From positions 124,001 through 188,000 of the forward strand of contig JACEFZ010028312.1 of assembly GCA_014155875.1 (NCBI GenBank): a stretch of 64,000 nt of DNA, in the 5' to 3' direction. Made by a program: the position numbers and the translations under genes. The notes below the pieces were generated by a model that saw only the letters and a list, made by a program, of their open reading frames with translations, was not told where the DNA came from and made no database searches. Of this stretch, positions 1 to 10,535 are shown one piece after another. This DNA comes from Cepaea nemoralis (lineage: Eukaryota; Mollusca; Gastropoda; Stylommatophora; Helicidae). Position 1 is the first letter of the stretch. The number at the start of each line of letters is the position of its first letter.

Positions 1-40
1 TCTGCCCTATATGTTCTGCCAGACGTTTGTTTTTCGTGAT

Positions 41-325
41 TGCCACTCGTTGGCCAAGGGGTTAACGAGTTGTTCATAATCCCGTATATCCACGTGGGGA
101 AAACAGTTGCGCGAGATTCGGCAGCGGATCGCGCCGCTCTGATAACTTACCGGGGTATATGAGCCGGTCGTTCAGAAAACAATGGCAAACTACCGAACGT
201 AAAACTTGCCCAGTACATCAATAGCAGCTGAAAAATTATGATGTTGACTGCAACGTCCCATAAGGGATGTGCAAATTTAAAAAAAAATAATAATAATAAT
301 TAAAAAACAAACAAACAAAAAATAA
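41..325 (+). mobile_element. SINE family A, copy 1
   Basis: A tRNA-derived short interspersed element. A Pol III A-box-like stretch (TGGCCAAGGGG, near 60) is followed by the family core around 165-277, which contains GGTCGTTCAGAAAACAATGG and the tail segment TTGACTGCAACGTCCCATAA. An A-rich tail follows the core. The same core recurs at least twelve more times in this window on both strands. The assignment to one family rests on these shared blocks. Confidence 0.8.
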
Positions 326-1189
326 AACTCGTTGCCATGCTCTTGTTCGATTTGTTTCAAACGGTGTCTTCCATATCAGGGTACAAAGAAAATTAACACC
401 TAAGTCAGTTGAATGTTCTTTATGACGCACTAGTGTTCCGTTCACCAGCAGCGTATAGTTCCGTGTTTATTTGAGAGGGAGAGCAATGTGATATTTGGTT
501 TTCTCGTCACTGACCAAACTATCTTGGCTGCCATCTTCTCACGATGTGAGCAGTTAAAATTATCTACCCTGTCTATCGATGAATGAATCACAAAACCAAA
601 AACCAAACCAAACAAAACAAACCAAACAATAAAAAAAACAACAACAACAACCCAAAGCTTTATTTGAACATGATGACAAGAAACATCGTGTTCTAGTAAA
701 GCTCACAATCTACTTCTCGTAATTTGCTGATTCGTTTATTGACTTTTTAAAGCTTTACTGCAGTTCTCTTTATTGTAGTGTCTCTTGATGAGCACGACTA
801 ATATTCTGCATTTTCGTGTTTTGCTACAAAAAATTCTTGTTACTTGTATGATCGAGCGTTGTATTAAGAGAATCTTTCTAACCGTTGATAGGAAATCTCA
901 TTGAATTTCCCATGTGGTGTGTATTGGGTAATTCTGCTCTGCTGAGTCAGCATGAAATAAATAACATATTTATAAAGTTTTCATTAAGCTCATATTCCAG
1001 TTACCAGACTCTGAAGACTCTTTTACAAAACCCACACATTAAAACCCACATTGTAAACACATGTTTCATAAATTTGAAAAAAAAACACGTTATATCTTCC
1101 ATTCGCTCTGATGTGTGTCTGTCTGTCTCTGCATAATGTCAGTGTGATGATCGAGACATCATTGATTTTATTTGTTAACAACAGTTGGA
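326..1189. other. No gene seen; A/C-rich low-complexity stretch
   Basis: I see no convincing coding region. Short open frames here have no recognisable domain. Positions about 588-655 are a degenerate AACCAAAC/AACAAC simple repeat. The remainder looks like unique or decayed sequence. Confidence 0.5.
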
Positions 1190-2580
1190 CTACAGGTTAG
1201 AAAATCGACTTCATTGCAACGAGTTTTATCCCGTTTGCCTAAGTCCTCTTTCTGCAGTGCGACGTGCTGAAATCGTCGCATAAATCACCAACTCACTAGC
1301 TGTAGGCACGATTGTTGGAGTGGCCTGCTGAAATCGTCCATAAATCACCAACTCACTAGCTGTAGGCACGATCGCCAGAGTGACCTGCTGAAATCGTCGC
1401 ATAAATCACCAACTCACTAGCTGTAGGCACGATTGTTGGAGTGGCCTGCTGAAAGCGGCGCATAAATCACCAACTCATTAGCTGCAAGCACGATCGTCGA
1501 AGTGCCCTGCTGAAATCGTCGCATAAATCACCAACTCACTAGCTGCAGGCACGATCGCCAGAGTGCCCTGCTGAAATCGTCGCATAAATCACCAACTCAC
1601 TAGCTGCAGGCACAATCGCCAGAATGACCTGCTGAAAGCGTCGCATAAATCACCAACTCACTAGCTGTAGGCACGATTGTTGGAGTGGCCTGCTGAAAGC
1701 GTCGCATAAATCACCAACTCACTAGCTGCAGATACGATAGCCAGAGTGGCCTGCTGAAATCGTCCATAAATCACCAACTCACTAGCTGCAGGCACGATCG
1801 CCAGAGTGACCTGCTGAAATCGTCGCATAAATCACCAACTCACTAGCTGTAGGCACGATCGCGCGAGTGACCTGCTGAAATCGTCGCATAAATCACCAAC
1901 TCACTAGCTGTAGGCACGATTGTTGGAGTGGCCTGCTGAAAGAGGCGCATAAATCACCAAACTCACTAGCTGCAAGCACGATCGTCGAAGTGCCCTGCTG
2001 AAATCGTCGCATAAATCACCATCTCACTAGCTGCAGGCACGATCGCCATAGTGACCTGCTGAAATCGTCGCATAAATCACCAACTCACTAGCTGTAGGCA
2101 CGATTGTTGGAGTGGCCTGCTGAAAGCGGCGCATAAATCACCAACTCACTAGCTGCAAGCACGATCGTCGAAGTGCCCTGCTGAAATCGTCGCATAAATC
2201 ACCAACTCACTAGCTGCAGGCACGATCGCCAGAGTGCCCTGCTGAAATCGTCGCATAAATCACCAACTCACTAGCTGCAGGCACAATCGCCAGAATGACC
2301 TGCTGAAAGCGTCGCATAATCACCAACTCACTAGCTGTAGGCACGATTGTTGGAGTGGCCTGCTGAAAGCGTCGCAAAAATCACCAACTCACTAGCTGTA
2401 GGCACGATCGTCAGAGTGGCCTGCTGAAAGCGTCGCATAAATCACCAACTCACTAACTCCAGGCACAAACCCTAGAGGATTCCGAACAAACTAATAATTA
2501 CACTGCTGAACCGAATCGCGGAACACACAGCCTTCATGGGACTAGACAGGCCTCTTGACAACTGAGCCATGGAGAACATC
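1190..2580 (-). mobile_element. SINE family B, copy split by an internal minisatellite
   Basis: The left flank (about 1198-1260) matches the 3' half of SINE B read in reverse: the block TCGACTTCATTGC, then a GTTTTATCCC block, then TCTTTCTGCAG. The right flank (about 2470-2580) matches the remaining head of the same SINE, with a CTGAACCGAA-like block, GGAACACACAGCCTTC in place of the B-box segment, and the end near CCATGGAGA. Between the two halves sits a tandem array whose unit resembles the missing middle of the SINE. Intact family members for comparison are at about 14.9, 24.6, 29.1, 41.9 and 53.8 kb. Confidence 0.7.
1256..2470. repeat. About 61-bp minisatellite, roughly 20 units
   Basis: Each unit contains CTGCTGAAATCGTCGCATAA followed by ATCACCAACTCACTAGCTG and a variable GCACGATCGCCAGAGTG segment. 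Variants are not randomly spread. The rare form CACAATCGCCAGAATGACC occurs at 1611 and again at 2282, 671 bp apart, and the neighbouring variants keep the same order. This shows a block duplication of about 11 units. No coding potential is proposed. Confidence 0.9.
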
Positions 2581-2739
2581 GGCACGCAGATGGTACCACC
2601 ATACATGCTCCAGTCTCCTCCCTAAACTAGATAGGGAAGCTCACAGAACAGTGTACGCATCCCCGCCGCACAAATACTAGTCAAAATGAGCGTGTACCAG
2701 ATCACAGCATTGTCATGTAACAGGTCCTTTGTGCATCCC

Positions 2740-3011
2740 TACGACAAGAGTTGAATACTGAAGAAGGTTGGCTAATAAAGACGATAAAACAAAGAAAATG
2801 GAAATACTTGGGCCACTTGAAACGTCGCGAAAGTTTTGATAGTATAATAATGCAGGGGTATATGCCCTGGAAGAGGAGAAGAGGAGGGCCAAAGAGAATA
2901 TGGATGCAGGATGTGACAAATGATCACCAGATGGGTGTATCGAACGCGGGACATCTTGCTTATGACTGAGAGGTTTTCCGGAAGGTTGTTATGGGAGCGA
3001 GGTTTGCAAGG
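2740..3011 (+). pseudogene. LINE reverse-transcriptase C-terminal fragment
   Basis: The open frame from about 2745 encodes the end of a non-LTR retrotransposon ORF2, including EEGWLIKTIKQRKWKYLGHL and a GGPKRIWMQDV motif typical of the region behind the RT domain. It closely matches the 3' end of the minus-strand LINE at 55.65-56.73 kb, including the last coding segment and the AATG-rich 3' tail. The copy is severely 5'-truncated, and the frame runs into a stop near 2967 while homology continues to about 3011. It is a dead LINE tail. Confidence 0.75.
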
Positions 3012-3112
3012 GGCATTCTACTAAATGAATGAATGAACGAATGAATGAATGAATGAATGAATGAATGAATGAATAAATGAATGAATGAATGAATGAGTGA
3101 ATGAATAAGGTC
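3012..3112. repeat. (AATG)n microsatellite at LINE 3' end
   Basis: About 24 units of a 4-bp repeat follow directly on the LINE 3' end, with a few substitutions (GAACG, AATAA, GAGTG). The related LINE at 55.65 kb also ends in AATG units, so the repeat probably began as the element's own 3' tail. Confidence 0.9.
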
Positions 3113-3119
3113 TTTTGTA

Positions 3120-3300
3120 GACCGTCGCACACATCAAGACCACCGTCGAGTTTCTAGATCTGCTACATCTCCTGCCTTATGGATCCTCATCCCCAAGGTG
3201 TCGGCAATGTATTGTGTCCATCTTGGTGACGTCACACTCATCACGCACGGCCGCCGTCGAGTTTTTAGATCTCCCGCTACATCTCCTGCCTTATGCATCC
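3120..3300. repeat. Diverged direct duplication beside the 18-bp array
   Basis: Two copies of a roughly 110-bp segment share CCGTCGAGTTT, TAGATCT and CTACATCTCCTGCCTTATG. The first copy contains CCAAGGTGTCGGCAATGT, which resembles one unit of the adjacent 18-bp array and may be its seed. Confidence 0.6.
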
Positions 3301-3301
3301 T

Positions 3302-3825
3302 CGTGGCCAGGGTGTCTGCAATGTCCAGGGTGTCTGCAATGTCCAGGGTGTCTGCAATGTCCAGGGTGCCTGCAATGTCCAGGGTGTCTGCAATGTCCAG
3401 GGTGCTTGCAATGTCCAGGGTGCTTGCAATGTCCAGGGTGCCTGCAATGTCCAGGGTGTCTGCAATGTCCAGGGTGTCTGCAATGTCCAGGGTGTCTGCA
3501 ATGTCCAGGGTGTCTGCAATGTCCAGGGTGCCTGCAATGTCCAGGGTGTCTGCAATGTCCAGGGTGCTTGCAATGTCCAGGGTGCTTGCAATGTCCAGGG
3601 TGCCTGCAATGTCCAGGGTGCCTGCAATGTCCAGGGTGTCTGCAATGTCCAGGGTGCTTGCAATGTCCAGGGTGCCTGCAATGTCCAGGGTGCCTGCAAT
3701 GTCCAGGGTGTCTGCAATGTCCAGGGTGCTTGCAATGTCCAGGGTGTCTGCAATGTCCAGGGTGTCTGCAATGTCCAGGATGCCTGCAATGTCCAGGGTG
3801 TCTGCGATGTCCAGGGTGTCCATAT
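3302..3825. repeat. 18-bp minisatellite, about 29 units
   Basis: The unit is GTCCAGGGTGTCTGCAAT, with alternation at TGTCTG, TGCCTG and TGCTTG. Because the period is divisible by three and contains no stop in most frames, long open frames appear on both strands, for example a six-residue DTLDIA repeat on the minus strand. I regard these as by-products of the repeat and not as genes. Confidence 0.95.
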
Positions 3826-4104
3826 TCGTGCAGGTCTACCTCTGCCTCTTCGACCAACCGTTCAGAATAACATGAATACAATCACATGTCTCACCGTTAT
3901 ATGGATGCAGTGACAAGTCCACATGAGCCCAATTTATGAGCAGAAAACGTGTAGAGTTCCTTGTGACAACCAAGAAATGTGAAGGTATTAAGGCGGAGGT
4001 CTAAAGAGCGGGGAAACAATGGATGGGCTGGCAGCGTGGCCTGAAGGACATTAAGCGGTCGAACTAATTAATTATCATTTAGTACTGAATACATGGAAGC
4101 CGCA
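3826..4104. other. No feature recognised
   Basis: Unique-looking sequence between the 18-bp array and a tRNA-like repeat. I see no coding region or repeat match. Confidence 0.4.
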
Positions 4105-4315
4105 GCTGCAGTAACGAAGCGGCTAGATCCTCGTTTGGTGTACTTCTTGTGGTCTTGGGTTCGATCCCCAGCGGGTGGGTACCAGAAATTTCTTGGAAAG
4201 TAAATGCGGTGGGCGTTATACCAGTCACATCACTGATTTAGTTGTCGTTAGGCTATATGAAGATATGGATCTGGCTCCATATGCCCAATGCATGTTAGAC
4301 TTCTAATGGGAACCT
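4105..4315 (+). mobile_element. tRNA-like SINE, single copy
   Basis: A B-box-like GGGTTCGATCCC (about 4149-4160) follows a CGAAGCGGCTAG segment that could be a degenerate A box. The downstream body ends near TTCTAATGGG. The folded arms do not make a convincing cloverleaf, so this is more likely a tRNA-derived SINE than a tRNA gene. I found no second copy in the window. Confidence 0.45.
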
Positions 4316-4837
4316 TTACTTGTTGTGTTTAGTTGAGCTTCGAAACAACATCGAGACATTCCCACACGCGCTCCGCCTCCTCGTTTCAACAGCCAGCGAA
4401 GAGGCATAATACTACTCGTTCCAACTGCCATCTGATTGAAGGTTTTCCTGGTCTTGCCTCTCAGTTTTGGCCGATCCCCCGCCAAACCTTTACTTTGCTT
4501 ACTGAATACATACAGGAATGCGTGTTATATATTAATTATTTAGTTATAACAATAATTCCAGAAATAAAGCAGTGTCTAAATATGTTTTGTTAAGAATCAC
4601 TGTCTAATAATGAATGCATAGTGGGGTGTAAAGAAATAGTTCTTTGTTTAACATTTTAACCCTTTCTATGCCTAGAATCTGTCGAAATACGAATTTTTAA
4701 ATCGGATTTAATAGTAGACCGCGTGTATTGATTATTTAGTCTGAAGCACGACCCTCTATCTGTATTACAGGGGAGTACCTAGAACTAATTAAGGACTTAA
4801 GTAGTATATTAGGTGATTTAAAAACGTTAATGGCACA
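4316..4837. other. No gene seen
   Basis: AT-rich sequence with only short, unsupported open frames. Confidence 0.4.
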
Positions 4838-5465
4838 TCAAGCTAGCCCAAGTACACGAATTCAAGTATCTTGGGAGCACCTTTACATTTGATGCAAATT
4901 AGACAGAGAGATGGAGACAAGAACTCAACAAGCCAATAATGTTTCATATCAAATTACACCTACTCTGAACTATCCAGTTGTTCCCATGGAAATTAAGAAG
5001 AACATTATAAATGCAATGTTTATACCAACGTTGTGCTATCAATGTTAATCATGGGCACTAACTAAAGAACAAGAATGAAAACTCACTACTTGTGAAATGA
5101 GATGCCCGAGAAAAGGAGCGAACAAATCAAGAAAGAACCACATTAGAAACGATGAGATCTATAAAACAGTTGGAGCAACACCAGTTGTTAAATTCATTGA
5201 TAGACAAACGACTTAGCTGGTTCGGCCACCTAGTGAGAATGAACTCGATGTCGCCAGCAGCAAGAGCATACAACATGGAACTGGAAACAACATGGGGCAG
5301 TGGAAAACCACGATACAGATGGATCAACGGAGTCATCAACACCTTAAAAACCCACATCTCAGCATACCAAGCGACCGAGCGAGCACTAGTTCGTAAACCA
5401 ATCATCAAACAAGCCATCGACGCCTGACAGCATAGAGCACTGAAGGACAAATCGATCAATCAATC
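4838..5465 (+). pseudogene. Degenerate LINE reverse-transcriptase 3' fragment
   Basis: Broken frames encode the post-catalytic part of a non-LTR RT. A VHEFKYLGSTF-like segment lies near 4855. From 5152 a 91-codon frame includes KRLSWFGHLVRM and GKPRYRWINGV, the hallmark of LINE RT C-termini. Several stops interrupt the upstream part. It ends in an ATCAATCA-type tail around 5450. It lacks the endonuclease and catalytic RT motifs and cannot be functional. Confidence 0.7.
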
Positions 5466-5787
5466 ATGTGCCATGCCGGAAAGCGTGGGCGGTCGTGACT
5501 CGCCATTTCACTCGATCACCAAAGTCGTAGATCAGCTCAGTATTCCTGTCTCGTCCATGCCATGTGGCCAAGCCATCCAGATATTTTCCTCTCGGTCTTC
5601 CTCTTGGTCTGTTCCCTATTTCTTGCCAGTTGTCACTAAGTTCTCCAGTCCATTTCTTCGCATAACATGTCCAAAAAATTTTGACTGTATACGTCTAATT
5701 TCTCTAATCAATCTACGATTTTCATTTGTCTCCTGTAGTACTTGGTCATTGGTTTTTCTATCTGGAAGGACAAATGAAAGAAAGAAT
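5466..5787 (-). pseudogene. LINE 3' fragment, family shared with 43.4 kb
   Basis: Read on the minus strand, this matches the 43,379-43,685 LINE tail, including the stretch encoding a KHFGHVMRR-like motif and a SKYLDGLATWH-like end. Both are 3' ends truncated at the 5' side. This copy abuts the plus-strand LINE fragment tail to tail. Confidence 0.65.
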
Positions 5788-7835
5788 TGCACATCCTTTA
5801 CAGGGTATCACAATCACCCACAGCTTTAACTGTCTGTAATTTTCTAGGTAATTTTACGTTCAGTAAATTTAAATTTAAATGCATTGCTTTCTGAGCAACG
5901 AAAGATGATCTTCTCCTACATCACCTGCGGCACTTTGAAGCTGGTATATCGGGATTGTGAAGCTGGTATGTCAGGATTGTGAAGCTGGTATGTCGGGATT
6001 GTGAAGCTGGTATGTCAGGATTGTGAAGCTGGTATGTCGGGATTGTGAAGCTGGTATGTTGGGGTTGAGAACCTGGTATGTCGGGGTGCTGAAGCTGGTA
6101 TGTCGGGGTTGAGAAGCTGGTATGTCGAGGTTGTGAAGCTGGTATGTCGGGGTTGTGAAGCTGGTATGTTGGGGTTAAGAAGCTGGTATGTCGGGGTTGA
6201 GAAGCTTGTATGTCCGGATTGTGAAGCTGGTATGTCGGGGTTGAGACGCTGGTATGTCGGGGTTGTGAAGCTGGTATGTCGGGCTGCTGAAGCTGGTATG
6301 TCGGGGTAGAGAAGCTGGTATGTCGGGGTGCTGAAGCTGGTATGTCGGGGTTGAGAAGTTGGTATGTCGGGGTTGAGAAGCTGGTATGTCGAGGTTGGCA
6401 ATCTGGTATGTCGGGATTGTGAAGTTGGTATGTCGGGATTGTGAAGTTGGTATGTCGGGGTTGAGAAGCTGGTATGTCGGGGTTAAGAAGCTGGTATGTC
6501 GGGGTTGAGAAGCTGGTATGTCGAGGTTGGGAATCTAGTATGTCGGGGTTGGAAAGCTGGTATGTCGGGGTTGAGAAGCTGGTATGTTGGGGTTGAGAAG
6601 CTGGTATGTTGGGGTTGAGAAACTGGTATGTTGGGGTTGTGAAGCTGGTATGTCGGGGTTGTGAAGCTGGTATGTCGGGATTGTGAATCTGGTATGTTGG
6701 GGTTGTGAAGTTGGTAAGTTGAGGTTGGGAAGCTGGTATGTCGGGGTTGGTGAGCTGGTATATCGGGGTTGGTGAGCTGGTATGTCGGGGTTGGGAAGCT
6801 GGTATGTCGGGGTTGAGAAGCTCGTATGTTGGGGTTGAGAAGCTGGTATATTGGGGTTGTGAACCTGGAATGTCGGGGTTGTGAAGCTGGAATGTCGGAG
6901 TTGTGAAGCTGGTATGTCGGGGTTGTGAAGCTGGTATGTCGGGGTTGGGGAGCTGGTATGTCGGGGTTGGGAAGCTGGTATGTCGGGGTTGGGGAGCTGG
7001 TATGTCGGGATTGTGAAGCTGGCATGTCGGGGTAGAGAAGCTGGCATGTCGAGGTTGGGAGACTGGTATGTCGGGATTGTGAAGCTGGTATGTCGGGGTT
7101 GTGAAGCTGGCATGTCGGGGTTGGGAAGCTGGTATGTCGGGGTTGGGAAGCTGGTATGTCGGGGTTGTGAAGCTGGCATGTCGGGGTTGGGAAGCTGGTA
7201 TGTCGGGATTGTGAAGCTGGTATGTCGAGGTTGTGAAGCTGGTATGTCGGGATTGTGAATCTGGTATGTTGGGGTTGTGAAGCTGGTATGTTGGGGTTGA
7301 GAAGCTGGTATGTCGGGATTCTAAAGCTGGCATGTCGGGGTTGAGAAGCTGGCATGTCAGGGTTGGGAAGCTGGTATGTCGAGGTTGGGAAGCTGGTATG
7401 TCGGGGATGGGAAGCTGGTATGTCGGGGTTGGGAAGCTGGTATGTCGGGATTGTGAAATTGGTATGTTAGGGTTGTGAAGTTGGTATGTCGGGGTTGTGA
7501 AGCTGGTATGTCGGGGTTGGGGAGCTGGTATGTCGAGGTTGGGGAGCTGGTATGTTGGGGTTGTGAAGCTGGTATGTTGGGGTTGAGAAGCTGGTATGTC
7601 GGGATTGTGAAGCTGGCATGTCGGGGCTGAGAAGCTGGCAGGTCCGGGTTGGGAAGCTGGTATGTCGGGGTTGGGAAGATGGTGTGTCGGGGTTGGGAAG
7701 CTGGCATGTCGGGGTTGGGAAGCTGGTATGTCGGGGTTGGGAAGCTGGTATGTCGGGGTTGGGAAGCTGGTATGTGGGGATTGTGAAGCTGCGTTCACTG
7801 TCTCTACGCCGCAGATGCCGACTACATTACATGAG
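5788..7835 (-). mobile_element. SINE family A, copy split by an internal minisatellite
   Basis: The left flank (about 5790-5905) is a decayed reverse copy of the SINE A tail and core: CATCCTTTACAGGG, then AATTTTACGTTCAGTA, then CATTGCTTTCTGAGCAACG. The right flank (about 7785-7830) resembles the SINE A head in reverse, reading GAAGCTGCGTTCAC then TCTACGCCGCAGATGCC against CAAGCTGCGTCCGTAAC then CTACGGAGC in the copy at 41.5 kb. The array between them has a unit similar to the intervening SINE segment. The right half is diverged, so the case is weaker than for the copy at 1.2 kb. Confidence 0.5.
5930..7795. repeat. 22-bp minisatellite, about 85 units
   Basis: The unit is close to GAAGCTGGTATGTCGGGGTTG plus one variable base. 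Three units (66 bp) make 22 codons, so all three minus-strand phases read the same 22-residue repeat in rotated order, with heptads such as PTYQLHN and PDIPASQ. This yields a minus-strand open frame of about 646 codons spanning the array. The absence of a promoter, a signal peptide or any unique flanking domain makes a real protein doubtful. Confidence 0.95.
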
Positions 7836-7940
7836 TACAAAGTAAGAGAAGAGGAAGTCAAGTAATAAGAGATGAGGACGAATCTTGAGCATTCACAGAC
7901 AGTGTGAGTGGCTAGGCGTTCTCAGGGGTTAGCTAGTTAG
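7836..7940. other. No feature recognised
   Basis: Short unique spacer between the split SINE and the next SINE A copy. Confidence 0.4.
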
Positions 7941-8115
7941 ATAGTTGCATATACTTTACATGACGTCATATTCAACCACAACATTTTTGGCTGTATGTGA
8001 TTTCTTTGCAAGTTTACGTTCAGTAGTTTGCCATTGATTTCTGAACGATCGGCATTCATTACCATTGTATGAAAACCAACACAAGATGGTCTCATTCTAA
8101 ATAGTCCGAAGCTGT
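7941..8115 (-). mobile_element. SINE family A, 5'-truncated copy
   Basis: The reverse complement of the SINE A core is clear: GCAAGTTTACGTTCAGTAG, then TTTGCCATTGATTTCTGAAC. The head with its promoter boxes is missing or unrecognisable. Confidence 0.75.
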
Positions 8116-8165
8116 TTTTCTCAAAGTAGGAAATAAAATATATAGAGCGTCTGTCGAATTCATCT

Positions 8166-8186
8166 TTCCCCCCCCCCCCCCCCCCC
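8166..8186. repeat. Poly(C) tract
   Basis: An uninterrupted run of about 21 C residues. Its exact length is likely uncertain in any assembly. Confidence 0.9.
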
Positions 8187-8555
8187 AACACCACGACATG
8201 CTGGTGTGGTGGGGTATGGGCACGAGCAGGCGGACAGATTGGCTGAGTCTGCACACTGGTGCATGATAAGGCAGATGTGATGGGGCCCTTTAGAATCACC
8301 TTGATAGGGCAGAAGTGCGGGTAGGTCATCTCGGCTTGGAGAGAATGGCGCTGCAGGGAGTGACCAGAGGATCTGGCTGCTCTCAAAACTCAGAGGAAAG
8401 GCCAAACGGATATATAATCAGACTGCTACTTGTACCATTAGTATTGGGACTCTTCGCTGGCTGTTGCAGATGAGGACAGAGCACGTATGGGAATGTACCG
8501 AGTGCTGTGATGTCGATTCTTGGCGCAACTCAACTCAACTCAACTCAACTCAGAG
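8187..8555 (+). mobile_element. Interspersed repeat family E, plus copy
   Basis: The segment from about 8335 (TGCAGGGAGTGACCAGAGGAT) through GGACTCTTCGCTGGCTGTTG to the AACTC pentamer tail at 8527-8552 recurs in reverse at 28.57 kb and 60.69 kb. The shared pentameric tail suggests a LINE or SINE 3' end. I cannot place it in a known family and found no coding domain. Confidence 0.6.
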
Positions 8556-9050
8556 GTAGGCATCGAGTTCCTGTAAGTTTATGGGATTTTATTCTTCTCG
8601 ATTGTTCCAACTTTGATTACTGCAAGGTTCATTTTATCGAACACATCAAATAAAGCCATCTTTTGTCAGCCCAAATGTTTTGCTCATTGCTAAGTAAATG
8701 ACAGCAATCGCAATCAAGCATTGATCGCTTTCTTTGATCTGAAATTATAAAAACAACACCAACACAACTAGATCATTTGAAGCAGTTAGCCATTGATTAC
8801 ACGTTGCCGTTTGTTTAACAGGTGACCCAGAACGAGGTGGAACAATGGTAGCTACATGCGCTGGTAAACGATCCGCGACTACCCACAGTTGTCCAGCAGC
8901 AGTTGATCAATGATGTGTCTGTACTGCCCGGTTTTACCTTATTACAACGGTTAGGTTCAGGCGTTTCAGCTATTCATATGTACTTTTTTTTTTAAAAATA
9001 CCCGAAGCAGACTCCTCCTAGGGGACTGTGATAAAAACACCGCCATTACA
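8556..9050. other. No gene seen
   Basis: Unique-looking sequence. No open frame with a recognisable domain. Confidence 0.4.
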
Positions 9051-10535
9051 TGTTGTATGCCTGAATGCACGGAGGAATAGACGGCAAATAATTATCTGAA
9101 TGCACGAAGGAATAAGACGGCCAATCTTTCTCTGAATGCACGGAGGAATAGACGGCCAATCTTTCTCTGAATGCACGGAGGAATAGACGGCCAATCTTTC
9201 TCTGAATGCACTGAGGAATAGACGGCCAATCATTCTCTGAATACACGTAGGAATAGACGGCCAATCTTTCTCTGAATACACGGAGGAATGGACGGTCAAT
9301 CTTTCTCTGAATGCACGGAGGAATCGACGGCCAATCTTTCTCTGAATGCACGGAGGAATCGACGGCCAATCTTTCTCTGAATGCACGGAGGAATCGACGG
9401 CCAAACTTTCTCTGAATGCACGGAGGAATAGACGGCTAATCTTTCTCTGAATGCATGGAGGAATACACAGTAAATCTTTTTCTGAGTGCACAGATGAATA
9501 GACGGCCAACCTTTCTCTGAATGCTTGGAAGAATAGACGGCCAATTTTTCTCTGAATACACGGAAGAATAGACGGCCAATCATTCTCTGAATGCACGGAG
9601 GAATAGACTGCCAATCTTTCTCTGAATGCACGGAGGAATAGACGGCCAAACTTTCTCTGAATGCACAGCGGAATAGACGGCCAATCTTTCTCTGAATGCA
9701 CGGAGGAATAGACGGCCAATCTTTCTCTGAATGCACGGAGGAAAACACGGTCAATCTTTCTCTGAGTGCACGGAGGAATAGACAGCCAACCTTTCTCTGA
9801 ATGCACGGAGGAATAGACGGCCAATCTTTCTCTGAATGCACGGAGGAATAGACGGAAAATCTTTCTCTGACTGCTCGGAGGAATAGAAAGCCAATCTTTC
9901 TCTGAATGCATGAAGTAATAGATGGCCAATATTTCTCTGAATGCACGGAGGAATAGACGGCCAATCTTTCTCTGAATGCATGGAGGAATACACGGTTAAC
10001 CTTTCTCTGAATGCACGGAGTAATAGACAGCCAATCTTTCTCTAAATGCACGAAGTAATCGACGGCAATTCTTTCTCTGAATGCACGAAGTAATAGACGG
10101 CCAATGTTTCTCTGAATACACGAAGTAATAGACAGCAAATCTTTCTCTGAATGCACGGAGTAATAGACGACCAATCTTTCTCTGAATGCTCGAAGTATTA
10201 GACAGCAAATCTTTTTCTGAATGCACGAAGTAATAGACAGCCAATTTTTCTCTAAATGCACGAAGTAATCGACGGCAAATCTTTCTCTGAATGCACGAAG
10301 TAATAGACAGCAAATCTTTTTCTGAATGCACGAAGTAATAGACGGCCAATCCTTCTCTGAATGCAAGAAGTAATAGACGGCCAATCCTTCTCTGAATGCA
10401 AGAAGTAATAGACGGCCAATCCTTCTCTGAATGCAAGAAGTAATAGACGGCCAATTTTCCTCTGAATGCACGAAGTAATAGACGGCCAATCTTTCCCTGA
10501 ATGCACGGAGGAATAGACGGCCAATCTTTCTCTGA
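9051..10535. repeat. 35-bp minisatellite, about 42 units
   Basis: The unit is near GGAATAGACGGCCAATCTTT followed by CTCTGAATGCACGGA. Units left of about 10,010 carry mostly GGAGGAATAG, and units to the right carry mostly GAAGTAATAG, so the array has two variant domains. Three units equal 35 codons, so minus-strand frames stay open for up to about 397 codons as a by-product. Confidence 0.95.

Noticed and set aside
1256..2470. CRISPR array
   Set aside because: Units are contiguous with no unique spacers, the genome is eukaryotic, and no cas genes occur.
3134..3913. Six overlapping long open frames across the 18-bp array as possible repeat proteins
   Set aside because: A period of six codons without stops opens most frames on both strands at once. 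No flanking domain or start context supports any one of them.
9051..10535. 35-bp array as a third SINE-derived minisatellite
   Set aside because: The unit is faintly like the SINE A core (TTTGCCATTGCTTTCTGAAC against GGCCAATCTTTCTCTGAATG), but the flanks do not show the two SINE halves.
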